A stretch of DNA of 64,000 bases from Sipunculus nudus (Eukaryota > Annelida > Sipuncula > Golfingiida > Sipunculidae), in NCBI GenBank assembly GCA_026874595.1, contig CM049320.1:39306714-39370713 (forward strand). The letters run 5' to 3'. Below the pieces are notes generated by a model. It was not told where the DNA came from, did no database searches, and was given only the letters and a program-made list of their open reading frames with translations. The translations under genes and the position numbers were made by a program. Below, in pieces: positions 26,692-37,706 of this stretch (position 1 is the stretch's first letter; every line of letters begins with the position of its first letter).

Positions 26692-26769
26692 CCTAATTTG
26701 GTTTTTCAACTGGTCCGCTTCTTGTCGTAGAGACTCCAACTCACTCATTTTGAAAGATCCTAATTATAC
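26692..26769 (-). CDS. GNB1: G-protein beta subunit, first coding exon (residues 1-19)
   Basis: The exon holds 21 nt of 5'UTR (26769-26749) and the start ATG at 26748. It reads MSELESLRQEADQLKNQIR and ends at 26692 before a GTAAGT donor; the acceptor is TTTACAG at 26772-26770. This is the N-terminal amphipathic helix of Gbeta, which forms a parallel coiled coil with Ggamma. The 57-nt coding length and phase-0 end equal the first coding exon of vertebrate GNB1-4. The start is chosen because it aligns exactly with the family and no in-frame upstream ATG exists in the exon. The gene product pairs with Ggamma and Galpha at the plasma membrane in GPCR signalling. GNB1 is used in the sense of the single GNB1/2/3/4-type gene of invertebrates. 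Confidence 0.97.
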
Positions 26770-26862
26770 CTGTAAATAAAATAGGGTTATTATTATATTA
26801 AATTAAAAATAAAAAAATTTTGATAGTCCCTGGAATTCAAATCAATACAAAAGGCAATACAG

Positions 26863-26998
26863 TGGAACCCCACAATTACGACCACCTTGGGCACCGATCT
26901 TTGGGGTTGGTTTTATTTGTGAAATTCTATATGTTACCTGGATCCTATATTCAGGACCAAGAAGTGATCATAATTGTGGAGTGGTTGCAATTTAGTGT
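26863..26998. mobile_element. Short MITE with CAGTGGAACCCC end
   Basis: It begins ACAGTGGAACCCCACAATTA then CGACCACCTTGGG, and ends with GGAGTGGTTGCAATTTAGTG, roughly complementary to the start. This is a degenerate member of the CAGTGGAACC..GACCACC MITE type also seen at 15729-15891. Only about 100 bp upstream (on the gene strand) of the first coding exon's acceptor. Confidence 0.45.
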
Positions 26999-27994
26999 GG
27001 GCGCAAGGCAGGGTTTTTCTCTATATGCAACCTTTTCTCCTTTATATAAACTATATGGGAATTCTGGAGCACTAAACTGCATAGTAAATTATACCTTAAC
27101 TTAAGATACTCATGTGATCAGCTAGAGTTTTAAATCCCAAGCATAAATGCTCTTTATAAGGGTTGGGATGACACACTCTTTTGTGTCACATCTCTCGATG
27201 TCTGGTAGAGCTGGTACGATTAACTACTGCACCATGGGATTGATGATGATATCACAATATTGGAAATACCCCCAGGCAGGGGATCACACAAGTTGAAGAT
27301 CTATTATTTTTTATATTAAATATCAACATTTTTACCTTTCTTTTAACTTGTCTTTCGTGATAGACCTCTTATTCAAGAAGGTTTCATTTTCACAATAAAT
27401 TTCCTTTATTGAATCTCAATAATTTGAAACCTTGCAGACAAGCAGATAACCACTGTGTATGACATCATCTCTGGATGAACTTATAATTACACTGATTAAC
27501 TATGGTTAAATGTATCGCACCATACCATCTGTTACCTCTAATTATAAGAAACACAGTAATTTCCCAGACCAAAGTTCAGTAGAGATCAATATGAAATGGA
27601 TATGTCGTGGACAAGAAGAGATAGTTACACCTTGTTAACTATAGCTCTGCTCCAGAACATGGAAAGCCAATTCACCTGATTGTATAGGTACGAACTGTTA
27701 ACGAGCCAGGAGAAGGGAGAACTACCCAGTGCATTACATGGGTAAAGGTACAGGTAACTGAGGAACGGTCAGGTACAGGACTTGGGCAAGAGTAGCTAGA
27801 AGTGTGGTAGTTGAGTCATGACCCTCAGAGGTCAATACAGAAAGCATGGACTGATGGAAACAGTAACTTTAATGGAAACTTTAACAGACACTGATGTTTC
27901 AGTCTCTGATACAGGTACTCCCTACACAGATACATACAGGGACTCATGGAATTAGGTACCCAGGCTTCTATGAAATATATAAACTTATTTGAAT

Positions 27995-28213
27995 ATAAAC
28001 TTATTTATTTTACATGTATTGTACAAATACCAATTAGAACTAATTAAAAGGCACTCCATGGCTCTGATGATGGGGTTAGTTGTCTGTATGGTTGGAGGGA
28101 CACTGGAGAAAACCACCCGCCTTGGACAGGCAACTACAACCCACTCTTATAGCCACACCAGGGATCAAACCAGGGTCTCCAGTGGAGAGAGGCAAGCGTT
28201 TTACCCTTTGACT
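27995..28213 (-). mobile_element. tRNA-derived SINE, diverged copy
   Basis: Read on the minus strand, it has a tRNA-like head with a B-box-like GGTTTGATCCC, a conserved body including GGTGGTTTTCTCCAGTGTCC and CCATGGAGTGCC, and a 3' end GTACAATACATGTAAAATAA plus ATAAG. It is clearly the same family as the better copy at 42630-42862. The tRNA head is damaged. Confidence 0.65.
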
Positions 28214-28904
28214 TTCCAGGCTAATATAAAGTGGCCCCAACCATGAATTTGTCTCTTACAACTTTGTAAAAATAATTAGACATTTTGGTCTGGCATTTGG
28301 TGATGGGTAGGCATCTGTATAATGTATTTGGTAATCTTAATTAAGTATATATATAGGGGGGGGGGGGGCAAAGCTGATATCTATAAGCTTTGGGATTTAA
28401 CTCTAATGCTTGTCAACTGAAGAAGATTTAAATGACCTGCCTTGGAGTCTCATGGTCTTGTAAAAACATATACTACTTTTATCCAGTTCCAATCTTGTTC
28501 TGAAATTGATGTCCACTAATCTACACAGCACAAAGAGATCTCTGTTTAAACAGGGAAGTATAGCAGGACAGTGACACTGAGATAACCAAACTGATAATAC
28601 TTTAGGCCATCACAAGAAATTTATGGCCTGGCAGACGTTTCCTTTTAATCATATAAAGTTTGGCCAAGGTAATGTTTGCTTGCAAGCTTAGACACTGGTA
28701 ATCATGGTTTAATGAGCAGTAACACAAATGTTTTTATATATCACATCTTTACCAAGATCCTGTCTCCTCACCATAAATCGCTAGGTTTCTAGATTTCCTT
28801 ATAAATGTTATACAGACTGAAACTATAAATGTTATACAGACGCCAATGATCATGTGGTGACTGCATACATTTAGTTTTAATCAGTGTTGTAGTCGTCTCA
28901 CAAC

Positions 28905-29275
28905 CCAATGAGGCCAAGACCAAGTCATGCCTCTAGGAGGCCAAGTCTGAGTTACAGCCTGCTGAGGCCAAGATTGAGTCACGCTTCAACATGGCCAAGA
29001 CCAGAGTCACAGCCCTCTGAGGCCAAGACTGAGTCACCACCCTCTGAGGCCAAGACCGTGTCATGCCTCTATGAAGCAAAGACCAAGTCATGCCTCTAAG
29101 AGGCCAAGGCCAAGACTGAGTTACAGCTGGCCAAGGCCCTCCAAGGCCAAGATTGAGACATCACCCTCCGAGGCCAAGATTGAGACATCACCCTCCGAGG
29201 CCAAGACAGAGTCATGCCTGTATGAGGCCAAGACCAAGTTACGACCCTCCGAGACCAAGACCGAGTCACGGTGAC
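28905..29275 (+). repeat. Minisatellite of ~27-bp units (GAGGCCAAGACTGAGTCA)
   Basis: About a dozen imperfect units share GAGGCCAAGAYYGAGTCA followed by CSACCCTCC or TGCCTCTATGA. The best-conserved pair, around 29150-29205, has an exact 27-bp period. Because the period is divisible by three, long open frames arise, with a PSEAKTES-like nonapeptide in one frame. There is no splice or start context and no known family, so I treat it as a non-coding minisatellite in the 5'UTR intron. Confidence 0.75.
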
Positions 29276-30894
29276 ATGCAGTTAATGGACAAACGGTGGT
29301 CTGTGGGTATACATACCATGGTACATCCGTTCCAAGTCAGGGTGTATAAAACTTGCAATTGTGACTCCTTGTCTGCTTCATACAAACCAGGAGCAGTGAT
29401 CTTTACATGAGAAGCAGAAATACAATCCACTCAAGTTAAATTGTCATGAAAATTTTATCCTTCCTCCATTACTGAAGATCTTTCTTTAATGACTATCTCC
29501 TGTCACCAGGAAATGTCAAAACGAAAAGGTTAATTTCCTCAAGCACTCATGGGATTAAATATTGATCACAAACAAAGAAATTAATTTCATTCAATCAACT
29601 TAATATTTGAAGGAGGCCATTACTAGCTGTGAATGTTTTGCACAGTAAATGAATTAGCTGCACAAATGTTTTTAAACCATTCTCTGAACTGAAATTGGTA
29701 TTGTTAATGTATTCTAAACAAAGGTGAGCTTCAATTTTTTTCACTAGTTCCAAAGGGAAATGAGCTTACTTGAAATACAAACTTATAACAAAGTCATCCT
29801 TTGTTTGTCACTTACAGAATGTATTTTATTGTGTTAAGGGGTCTGTACAGGACGACTGTGTCAACCTGCAATCATGACCATTCTAACCTGGGGCAGATAC
29901 AGGATTTTAGCAAAGAGGGGGCACAGCTTCCTAAAAAGAGAACAAGAACACAGTGAATGGTGCATTATATGCCCATTGAATGTCATTTGACCTGAGACCT
30001 CATTATATATGCAAGAATTTTGCCAAGAATGTTATTCAGGTGAGATACCCTACCGGTTAATTTTCATAATGAGTTTAATGTAAATCCATCAGATTTTAAC
30101 CAGTCATCATGGTGCCACCCAAGCCTGGTGACCTGTCAAATATACATGGATTTTTTTGGAAATCATACTCAGAGGAACTATTATGTAGGTTAATGTTTGT
30201 TGAATTTTATCAAAATCCTTCATATTCCACAAGGTAGCCAAGTGACCTTTTCAAATATGTGTTGATTTGCCCATAATCAAATTTGGGCAAGATAATCTAC
30301 TGATTAGTAGTTTAGATGAATTTGTGAAAATCCACCAAAGCCCCGGTAAATTATCGTGAAGACACAAAGCTGATGGACAGATGGACAGACCATGGGTAAA
30401 CCATAATGTCCCATCAAAGACAGGCATATAACGAGTACTTTGATTACGGAAATTTTGGATGCATTATGCATAAGAAAGAAACTGGTTTTGGATGCAAACT
30501 CTGGGGCTGCATGCTTTCCAGTATTATAAGTATATTTCCTTTAACCATATTTAAGGCCTTCTAAATCTGCCCCTGCTTACCAAATTTAAAGAACTCAGGT
30601 GAGCACATAACTCTGCCAAGACAAATTATTCTACTGGCTCCCCGGTATAAATTACAAAATTTTACCACACGACCTGTCACAATAAGATTTCAGTGTGTAT
30701 GCATAAAGGCAGCACCCACCTGTCAATCACAGATATACATGTATATTAATAACCAATCAACAAAGCCTTTTTCTGTAAGCCCTGCAATGTCAGAAAAAAA
30801 AACTCCACCACAACTAAATATAACAACAGTCCTTGAGCTGACTGTGCATATTATATACAGAGCTGTATGAATAGCCATGCTTGTTCATTGCATA

Positions 30895-31898
30895 GAGATA
30901 GAACATGAATACATAGACAAGTCAGATCACTCTATGTGAAACAAACCCATCACCTTCAAACTGATGGTTGTTTGCTCTATCCCTGAGCTAACAGAGATCC
31001 AAAACCCCTGTGTATTAGGCTATCAGCATTTAAGCACACCATCATTATTTTTCATGTGATGTCACAGGAGTTACGTCAGGGAACTACATCCTGTGTGTGT
31101 CGAAACAGTGACTTTGCACACAGAAGTGAGAACTGATACATGTATATTAATGACCAATCAGAGAAGCCTAATTCTGTAAGCCCTGCAGTGTCTCCACCCC
31201 CACAATAACAAAAAGCAACAACCATCCATGGTGTGGTGATCCTGGCAAACCCCTCCTAGTTTATTAGCCTGTGTTTTATCCACTAGTATAAGCATGCGCT
31301 TAACACCAGATGTTATCTGACTAATAAATATGATTTGCCACGCACAGCTTTCTAAGGATCGGGACAGCTGAACCGCCTGGGTGGTTTTTCCGTCTATCTA
31401 GAGATAGAACATGAATACATAGACAAGTCAGATCACTCTATGTGAAACAAACCCATCACCTTCAAACTGATGGTTGTTTGCTCTATCCCTGAGCTAACAA
31501 AGATCCCCAACCCGTGTATTAGGCTATCAGCATTTAAGCACACCATCATTATTTTTCATGTGATGTCACAGGAGTTACGTCAGGGAACTACATCCTGTGT
31601 GTGTCGAAACAGTGACTTTGCACACAGAAGTGAGAACAGATGTATATTAATGACCAATCAGAGAAGCCTAATTCTGTAAGCCCTGCAGTGTCTCCACCCC
31701 CACAATAACAAAAAGCAACAACCATCCATGGTGTGGTGATCCTGGCAAACCCCTCCTAGTTTATTAGCCTGTGTTTTATCCACTAGTATAAGCATGCGCT
31801 TAACACCAGATGTTATCTGACTAATAAATATGATTTGCCACGCACAGCTTTCTAAGGATCCGGACAGCTGAACCGCCTGGGTGTTTTTTCCATCTATT
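30895..31898 (+). repeat. Tandem duplication of ~506 bp
   Basis: Copy 1 (30895-31400) and copy 2 (31401-31898) both begin GAGATAGAACATGAATACAT and both end near AACCGCCTGGGTG. They differ only by scattered substitutions (for example GGATCGGGACAG versus GGATCCGGACAG) and a short gap near 31136/31639. A more diverged partial third copy lies just upstream around 30725-30830 (ATACATGTATATTAATAACC, TCTGTAAGCCCTGCAATGTC). The near-identity indicates a recent duplication or an assembly artefact. Confidence 0.85.
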
Positions 31899-32413
31899 GA
31901 CTCCCGTACAAGTGTACACCTAAGTATAACCATCATACCTATGTGCATTTGCATCAGGTCCAAGAGCTAGGCCACAAAACATTGTGCATCACATGATCTA
32001 TACTGACACTGCAATAAGCCCCAGTTTTAACACTTGCTTATACTCAATATACTGCTGTCATAATGACTGACAACTGTCACAGATACTGACACGCAATGTC
32101 TATAATGACCTTGGGATATAAGGTATAAAATGATGAACCACCTAAAACACAAAACTATCTGCTTTGATCTTCCGTTGGGAAGCTACACAATATATAACTG
32201 TTAAATCAGAACCATTCTGCCTGCAAAAATGGCTGAACATAATCAACTTAATTTACAACAGGCTGCAAGTTCCCAATATTTTATTTTTAGTGTTTCACAA
32301 GGGAATCCATTGTATTATCTTACCGAAAATACTAAGAGAACTGTTTAGAAGTTTCAATTTTATGGAACTTTCTACATTAATATAAAATAAATTTTTCAAA
32401 CTGGTTGCAGACT

Positions 32414-32930
32414 ATCAGTTATGACCACAGTTTATATTCGCCTGAAAATTAACTTCTTTTGCAGATTTAAATCAGCTATTTATCCATATTTTCTGCCAAC
32501 AGTGCCAACCAGGGGAGGATACAGGATTTTAGAAGTGGAGATGTGGGGAATTTGTGTTCATTGGGTTTTCTGTAAAACACCTGTCAAACCAGGTGTGATA
32601 ACAAGATCATCATATAAATGTCTGCATGCTGATTTGGGGTGGGGGTGTTGAATGATGTTAATTTGTTTTTCACAATCAGTTATGACAACAATTTATATTC
32701 ACCCTAAATTAACTTCTATTGCAGATTTAAATCAGCTATTTATCCAGATTTTCTGCCACCAGTACCAATCAGGGGCAGAAACAGGATTTGAGAAGTGGAG
32801 AAGTGGGGAATTCAGGTTCATTTGGTTTTCTGAAAAACACCTGTCAAACCAGGTGTGCTAATAAGATCATCATATAAATGTCTGCATGCTGACTGGGGAA
32901 GGGGGTGTTAATTTGTTATTCACAAGGAAA
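32414..32930 (+). repeat. Tandem duplication of ~261 bp
   Basis: Blocks ATCAGTTATGACMACARTTT, GCAGATTTAAATCAGCTATT, CTGTCAAACCAGGTGTG and AGATCATCATATAAATGTCT occur at 32414-32674 and again 261 bp later, in order. Identity is visibly lower than in the 506-bp duplication. Each unit includes an AGGGGMRGATACAGGATTT-like motif resembling the end of a common mollusc dispersed repeat also seen at 29885. Confidence 0.75.
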
Positions 32931-33589
32931 TTCATTCACTGAATTAATAAAAGGAACATGTTTTACTTATGGATGTAATACTGGATACACAGATAATGAT
33001 AAGTTTGTTTTTAATATTTATCTGTAAACAACAGGATAAGTGGGCATGGGTGTGTTTGTGGGGGGGGGGGGGGGGGGGAGGGCAAATTCATGAATCATCT
33101 AAATAAACTCAGTTTACCTCAGCAAAAGGATTATGAACTATCTAGGAAAGAGATAAACAATATTTTTTTACATTTGTTCATTTTATAAAATTCTCATTTG
33201 TTAAAACTTTTATTGGAATTTGTGTCAAGATAATTTTTACTGCCTGTTAGTTTTATTTTGTTAGTTTTATTATGTATTCATTTGTTGGTCTAATTCTTAT
33301 TTATGACTTCTGCTGTGCTGACAACTGCACCTCATAAATATACCACCTGAGGCCTGGGCCAAAAGGTGGCAACATCCTCATATATATAGGTGGGAACAGA
33401 AGGCCAGGTGTGATTTTAAATCATAGGTAGAAGTATATTATATAATGGAGAAATAATTAACAAGTGACCCATGGGTCATGACACTCAGCTGACTGGAAAG
33501 AGATTTCCCAAAGGAAATTTTATTATCTGAATGGTAGTATATACCAATTTAACTGAAGCATCAAACAGATTAACCAACAGGCCAAGATT

Positions 33590-34825
33590 GTGACTGTATT
33601 TATATATCTCAAAAATAGAGAAAAAATGCATAAACTTTAAAAAAAAATACAGGTGGTTTCATCGGTCTGCAGAAACTAATAAAAACACTTAATGGTCAAT
33701 ATCCATGCAAAGAATCATGGTGATCTCTGCATTAGTTGTTCAGATACTTCAGCTTTTATAACAATTTTTCCATTATTCTGAGCTGTACTTTGGAGTGCCA
33801 TAGCTCAAAGGATATGGGTAACAGAGACCTAATTTCAGGTTTCCATGGAGACTTTTCATGGGTCTCCCTGTGTATCAAGAATGAAGATTCTAGGTCCAGT
33901 CGTTACGATTTGTACCCTGTTGACACATAACTAAATCCTTAAAGGTCTCAAAAATAGAGAAAAATAATTGTAAAAATTTGAAAAAATACAGGTGGCACCA
34001 CCAGTCTACAGGAACTGATGGAACACCTCTTGATCAATATGTATGTAAAAAATCATGACCATCAGTGTTGTAGTTATTGAGATGTTGCAATTTGTTTTTA
34101 TCAAATTTTCCATTATTCTGGGGGGGGGGGGGGGGGTGTAATTGGGAGCCCCACAGCTCAAAGGATATGGGTAACAGAGATTTCAAGTTTCCATGGAGAC
34201 TTTTCATAGGTCTCTCACTGTGTGAAGAATGAAGATTCAAGGTCCAGTCTATACAATTTGTGCCCTGTTGACAGATGTTCACAGTTTTAAAGGTCTCAAA
34301 AATAGAGAAAACCATTCATAAAAAATAAAAAAAATACAGGTGGCGCCACCAGTCTGCAGACACTGATGAAACATCTCATGATCAATATGTATGCAAAAAA
34401 TAATGACCATCAGTGATGTAGTTAATGAGATATTGAAGTTTTTGTATGAAATTTTTGACTATTCTGGGGGGGGGGGGGGGTACTTTGGGGCCCAATAGCT
34501 CTAAGGATATGGGTAACAGAGACCTAATTTCTGGTTTCCATGGATACTTATCATAGGTCTCTCAGTGTGTCAAGAATTAAGATTCAAGGTCCAGTCTTTA
34601 CGATTTGTGCCCTGTTAACTGATGTTCACATTTTTAAGGTCTCAAAAATAGAGAAACCTATCAGAGACCTAATTTCTGGTTTCCAAGGAGATTTTTATGG
34701 TCCTCTCAGAATGTAAAGTAACAAGATTCTAGGTCCAGCGGTTACGATTTGTGACAGACAGACGGACGACGGACAAAGAGTGATCGCTATAGCTCAGATG
34801 ACTTATAGTCAGCTGAGCTAAAACC
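33590..34825. repeat. Array of ~345-bp units with poly-G tracts and terminal hairpin
   Basis: Units share TCTCAAAAATAGAGAAA, TACAGGTGGCRCCACCAGTC, TTTCCATTATTCTG followed in several copies by a G run, AAGGATATGGGTAACAGAGA, and GGTTTCCATGGAGACTTTTC. GATATGGGTAAC recurs at 33811, 34163 and 34507 (spacing about 352 and 343). The right end reads CAGACAGACGGACGACGGAC and then a hairpin (34791-34819) whose 13-bp arms match at 12 positions. Likely the tandem core and one end of a non-autonomous mobile element; its left end is not defined. Confidence 0.7.
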
Positions 34826-35968
34826 AATTTGGCAAAGTTAATATTTTTAGAAATTTTACCTTTCCTTTAATTCTTTTAATTTCTTTATACTCTAAATTTG
34901 GTTAAGTCCAATCTAAAGAATGAAAATACACTAATTTAACAGAAATTAGAAATCAAACAAAGTGAGGACAAAAACCTTAATAGGTGAACTAAGCTTTTTC
35001 CTAAGTTGCATTTTAATATTAGTGAATCGTATTAAGAGTTCTACAGAACAAGCAGATGGACAGTACAGCAGATCATAGTGTATTAAAAGTGTAGGAAGTA
35101 CTTGTACTTTTTATCAACTGCACAAGGTACAATAAACAAATTCTTTGGTTAATTATGCCATTGTTTTAATGTCAATACCAAATATTTACTTTTAGTTTTA
35201 ATTCATCTTATTTTTTTCACTCCGAACATAAATGCCTTTTGCTCAGCCATTAAAGAAGGCTTATAGTTTGAAATATTACGAGGAATTTGGGCCAAGTGAA
35301 AAAAAATTGGAGACAACGTCAATGTCTGTTTTTATTTCAGTATGTAAAGAGGGAAATATTCTTATATGTAATTATTTTAATCTGAACATTTATGATGATA
35401 TAATGAATCTTTCCAAGTTACAGTGATTTTCTGAAATGATATATAGGAAAAAGATGTTAAATGTCTGAGCCTGTGGGCTGTGGGGCCTGGGCAAAGTATA
35501 GTAATGTCACAATAAATTCCCATATTGCAGCCTTGTTTCTTTTTCAGTGTATACCAAATCATTAGACCCTGACAACTGGCAGTCAGAAACACTTTCCAGG
35601 TTATTTTGGGAATCAATGCGAGACAATACCATGAAATTTCCCGAAACATTGCCCCTTAGCTGCTGAAACCTTGTGCAAACCAGCAAACGGCAGTTAACAA
35701 TTTAAAATACTCCATATACATATATTCAATAATGTCTGTATTAAAAGGTCACAAAATATTAAATTATATAAAAAAATATTAAATTTCTAATACATAAATT
35801 GGAAATTTTTATTATTTCCCACTAAAAATGTTTATAACATATTTTACTCAGTGAAATTTTAATGGTGACTTAAGAAGCTGAAAAGTGTTTATTTTAGGTA
35901 ATGGCTACTGAAAAGTGGAATATGACTGGTATATATAATAGAGAAGAGGTTGTGAATGGAGAATTTAA

Positions 35969-37706
35969 CTAGAATACGGGTAGTCGACAAGCGACTACGT
36001 GTATCCGCCTAAATCAGAGTGGAACGGGTGAAGTGAGGCATGGATTAAGAGGCAAGGGGAAATAGAGTGAAGTGTTGCATATTAGTATGGATGTCTGCAG
36101 CCAAATTGTGTATGAAGGTTGCCCCCCCTACCACAAAATCCAGAAAGCCGTCCCAGTTGTATACATATGCAAAATTTAAGGCAGATAAGTCAAACCACTA
36201 CATGTATATGAGTGATTTTAGCCCGTGGCAGACGATCAGATGGACGCTGAGCAAAAATGGTTGCAGGTGACGGCACCAGTTTTGCGTATGATAAAGGGCT
36301 ATGTGAGAACTATACACATGCAAAACTTTGGCCCAATCGGTCAAACGGTTCCCAAGATATGAGCTTGGATGTCTGCTGCATACTAGAATGCAGGTGGCTC
36401 CACCTGTCATAAAATCAAGAGAGCTGTCGGGGATGTATAAACCTGCAAAATTTTAGCCAGATATGTCAAACCACTGCCGAGATATGAGTGATTTAATCCC
36501 ATGGCAGACAAACAGACAGGAGCTGTGCAAAAATGGCTGCAGGTGGCGCCACCAGTTTTGCGTATGTTATAAAGCTCTCCAAGTGCTACATTTGTGCAAA
36601 AAAATTTTCCTGATCGGTCAAACGGTTCCCGAGATATGAGCTTGGATGTCTGCAGCGTAAACGTGAATGTAGGTGGCGCCACCTGTCATAAAATCAGGAA
36701 AGCTATCCAGGATGTATACGCATGCCAAATTTCAGGTGAATTAGTCAAGTCACTGCAGAGATATGAGTGATTTTAACCCAAGGCAGAAGAACAGATGGAC
36801 ACTGTGCAAACATGGTTGCAGGTGGCGCCACCATTTTTTGTGTATGTTATAAAGCTCTCCAAGGGCTACATTTGTGCAAAAAAATTTTCCCGATCGGTCA
36901 AACGGTTCACGAGATATGAGCTTGGATGTCTGCAGCGTAAACGTGAATGTAGGTGGCGCCACCTGTTACAAAATCAGAAAAGCCATCCAGGATGTATACG
37001 CATGCCAAATTTCAGGTGAATTAGTCAAGTCACTGCAGAGATATGAGTGATTTTAACCCAAGGCAGACAAACAGATGGACACTGTGCAAACATGGTTGCA
37101 GGTGGCGCCACCATTTTTTGTGTATGTTATAAAGCTCTCCAAGGGCTACATTTGTGCAAAAAAATTTTCCTGATCGGTCAAACGGTTCCCGAGATATGAG
37201 CTTGGATGTCTGCAGCGTAAACGTGAATGTAGGTGGCGCCACCTGTCACAAAATCAGAAAAGCCATCCAGGATGTATACGCATGCCAAATTTCAGGCGAA
37301 TTAGTCAAGTCACTGCAGAGATATGAGTGATTTTAACCCAAGGCAGACGAACAGATGGACACTGTGCAAACATGGTTGCAGGTGGCGCCACCATTTTTTG
37401 TGTATGTTATAAAGCTCTCTAAGGGCTACATTTGTGCAAAAAAATTTTCCTGATCCGTCAAACGGTTCCCGAGATATGTGGGTTTATGTGTGGAAACAGA
37501 CGCACAAACGGACGCAGAGCGCAGAGGAAAGGTCAGAGGTCAAAATAAAATCGGGGCGCAGCAGTTCACATGTGACCCGAACATAATCCCGGGTTTCGTA
37601 AAATTCCGCCCAGCGGTTACGGAGGAGTTCTCCGGAAACCTACGCGGCGGCGGCGGCGTGCAGCTGAAAACATAGTATCCGCAAAACTCTGTTTTGGCGG
37701 ATACAA
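35969..37706 (-). mobile_element. Helentron/HINE-like non-autonomous rolling-circle element, copy 1
   Basis: On the minus strand the element starts TTGTATCCGCCAAAAC and immediately forms a 5' palindrome (37675-37704). It then carries a satellite core and a subterminal GGCGGATACA (36000-36009) that inversely repeats the start. Near the end is a hairpin (35980-35998; 7-bp arms GTAGTCG/CGACTAC, 5-nt loop), and it finishes CGTATTCTAG next to TT. This order (asymmetric inverted repeats, satellite core, 3' hairpin, CTAG-type end) is that of Helentron-associated elements such as DINE-1 and the bivalve pearl family. No Rep/helicase is encoded. Confidence 0.7.
36540..37480 (-). repeat. Higher-order satellite core, 280-bp units of 131 + 149 bp
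   Basis: The perfect palindrome GGTGGCGCCACC occurs at 36542, 36672, 36821, 36952, 37101, 37232 and 37381, i.e. at alternating spacings of about 131 and 149 bp. The 280-bp dimers (for example 36672-36951, 36952-37231) are near-identical. Both half-units carry GATATGAG at a similar place, so the dimer arose from an older shorter monomer. Open frames across the units repeat the same nonsense peptide and are not genes. Confidence 0.85.

Noticed and set aside
28908-29274. PSEAKTES-repeat protein
   Set aside because: Explained by a 27-bp minisatellite; broken into two frames and without start or splice support.
28905-29275. CRISPR array
   Set aside because: Units are directly adjacent without unique spacers, and the locus is eukaryotic.
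36407-37242. Repeated open frames beginning MAPPTFTFTLQTSK, also at 61971
   Set aside because: The same peptide appears once per satellite unit and in other copies of the mobile element; it is a by-product of the repeat, with stops at unit junctions.
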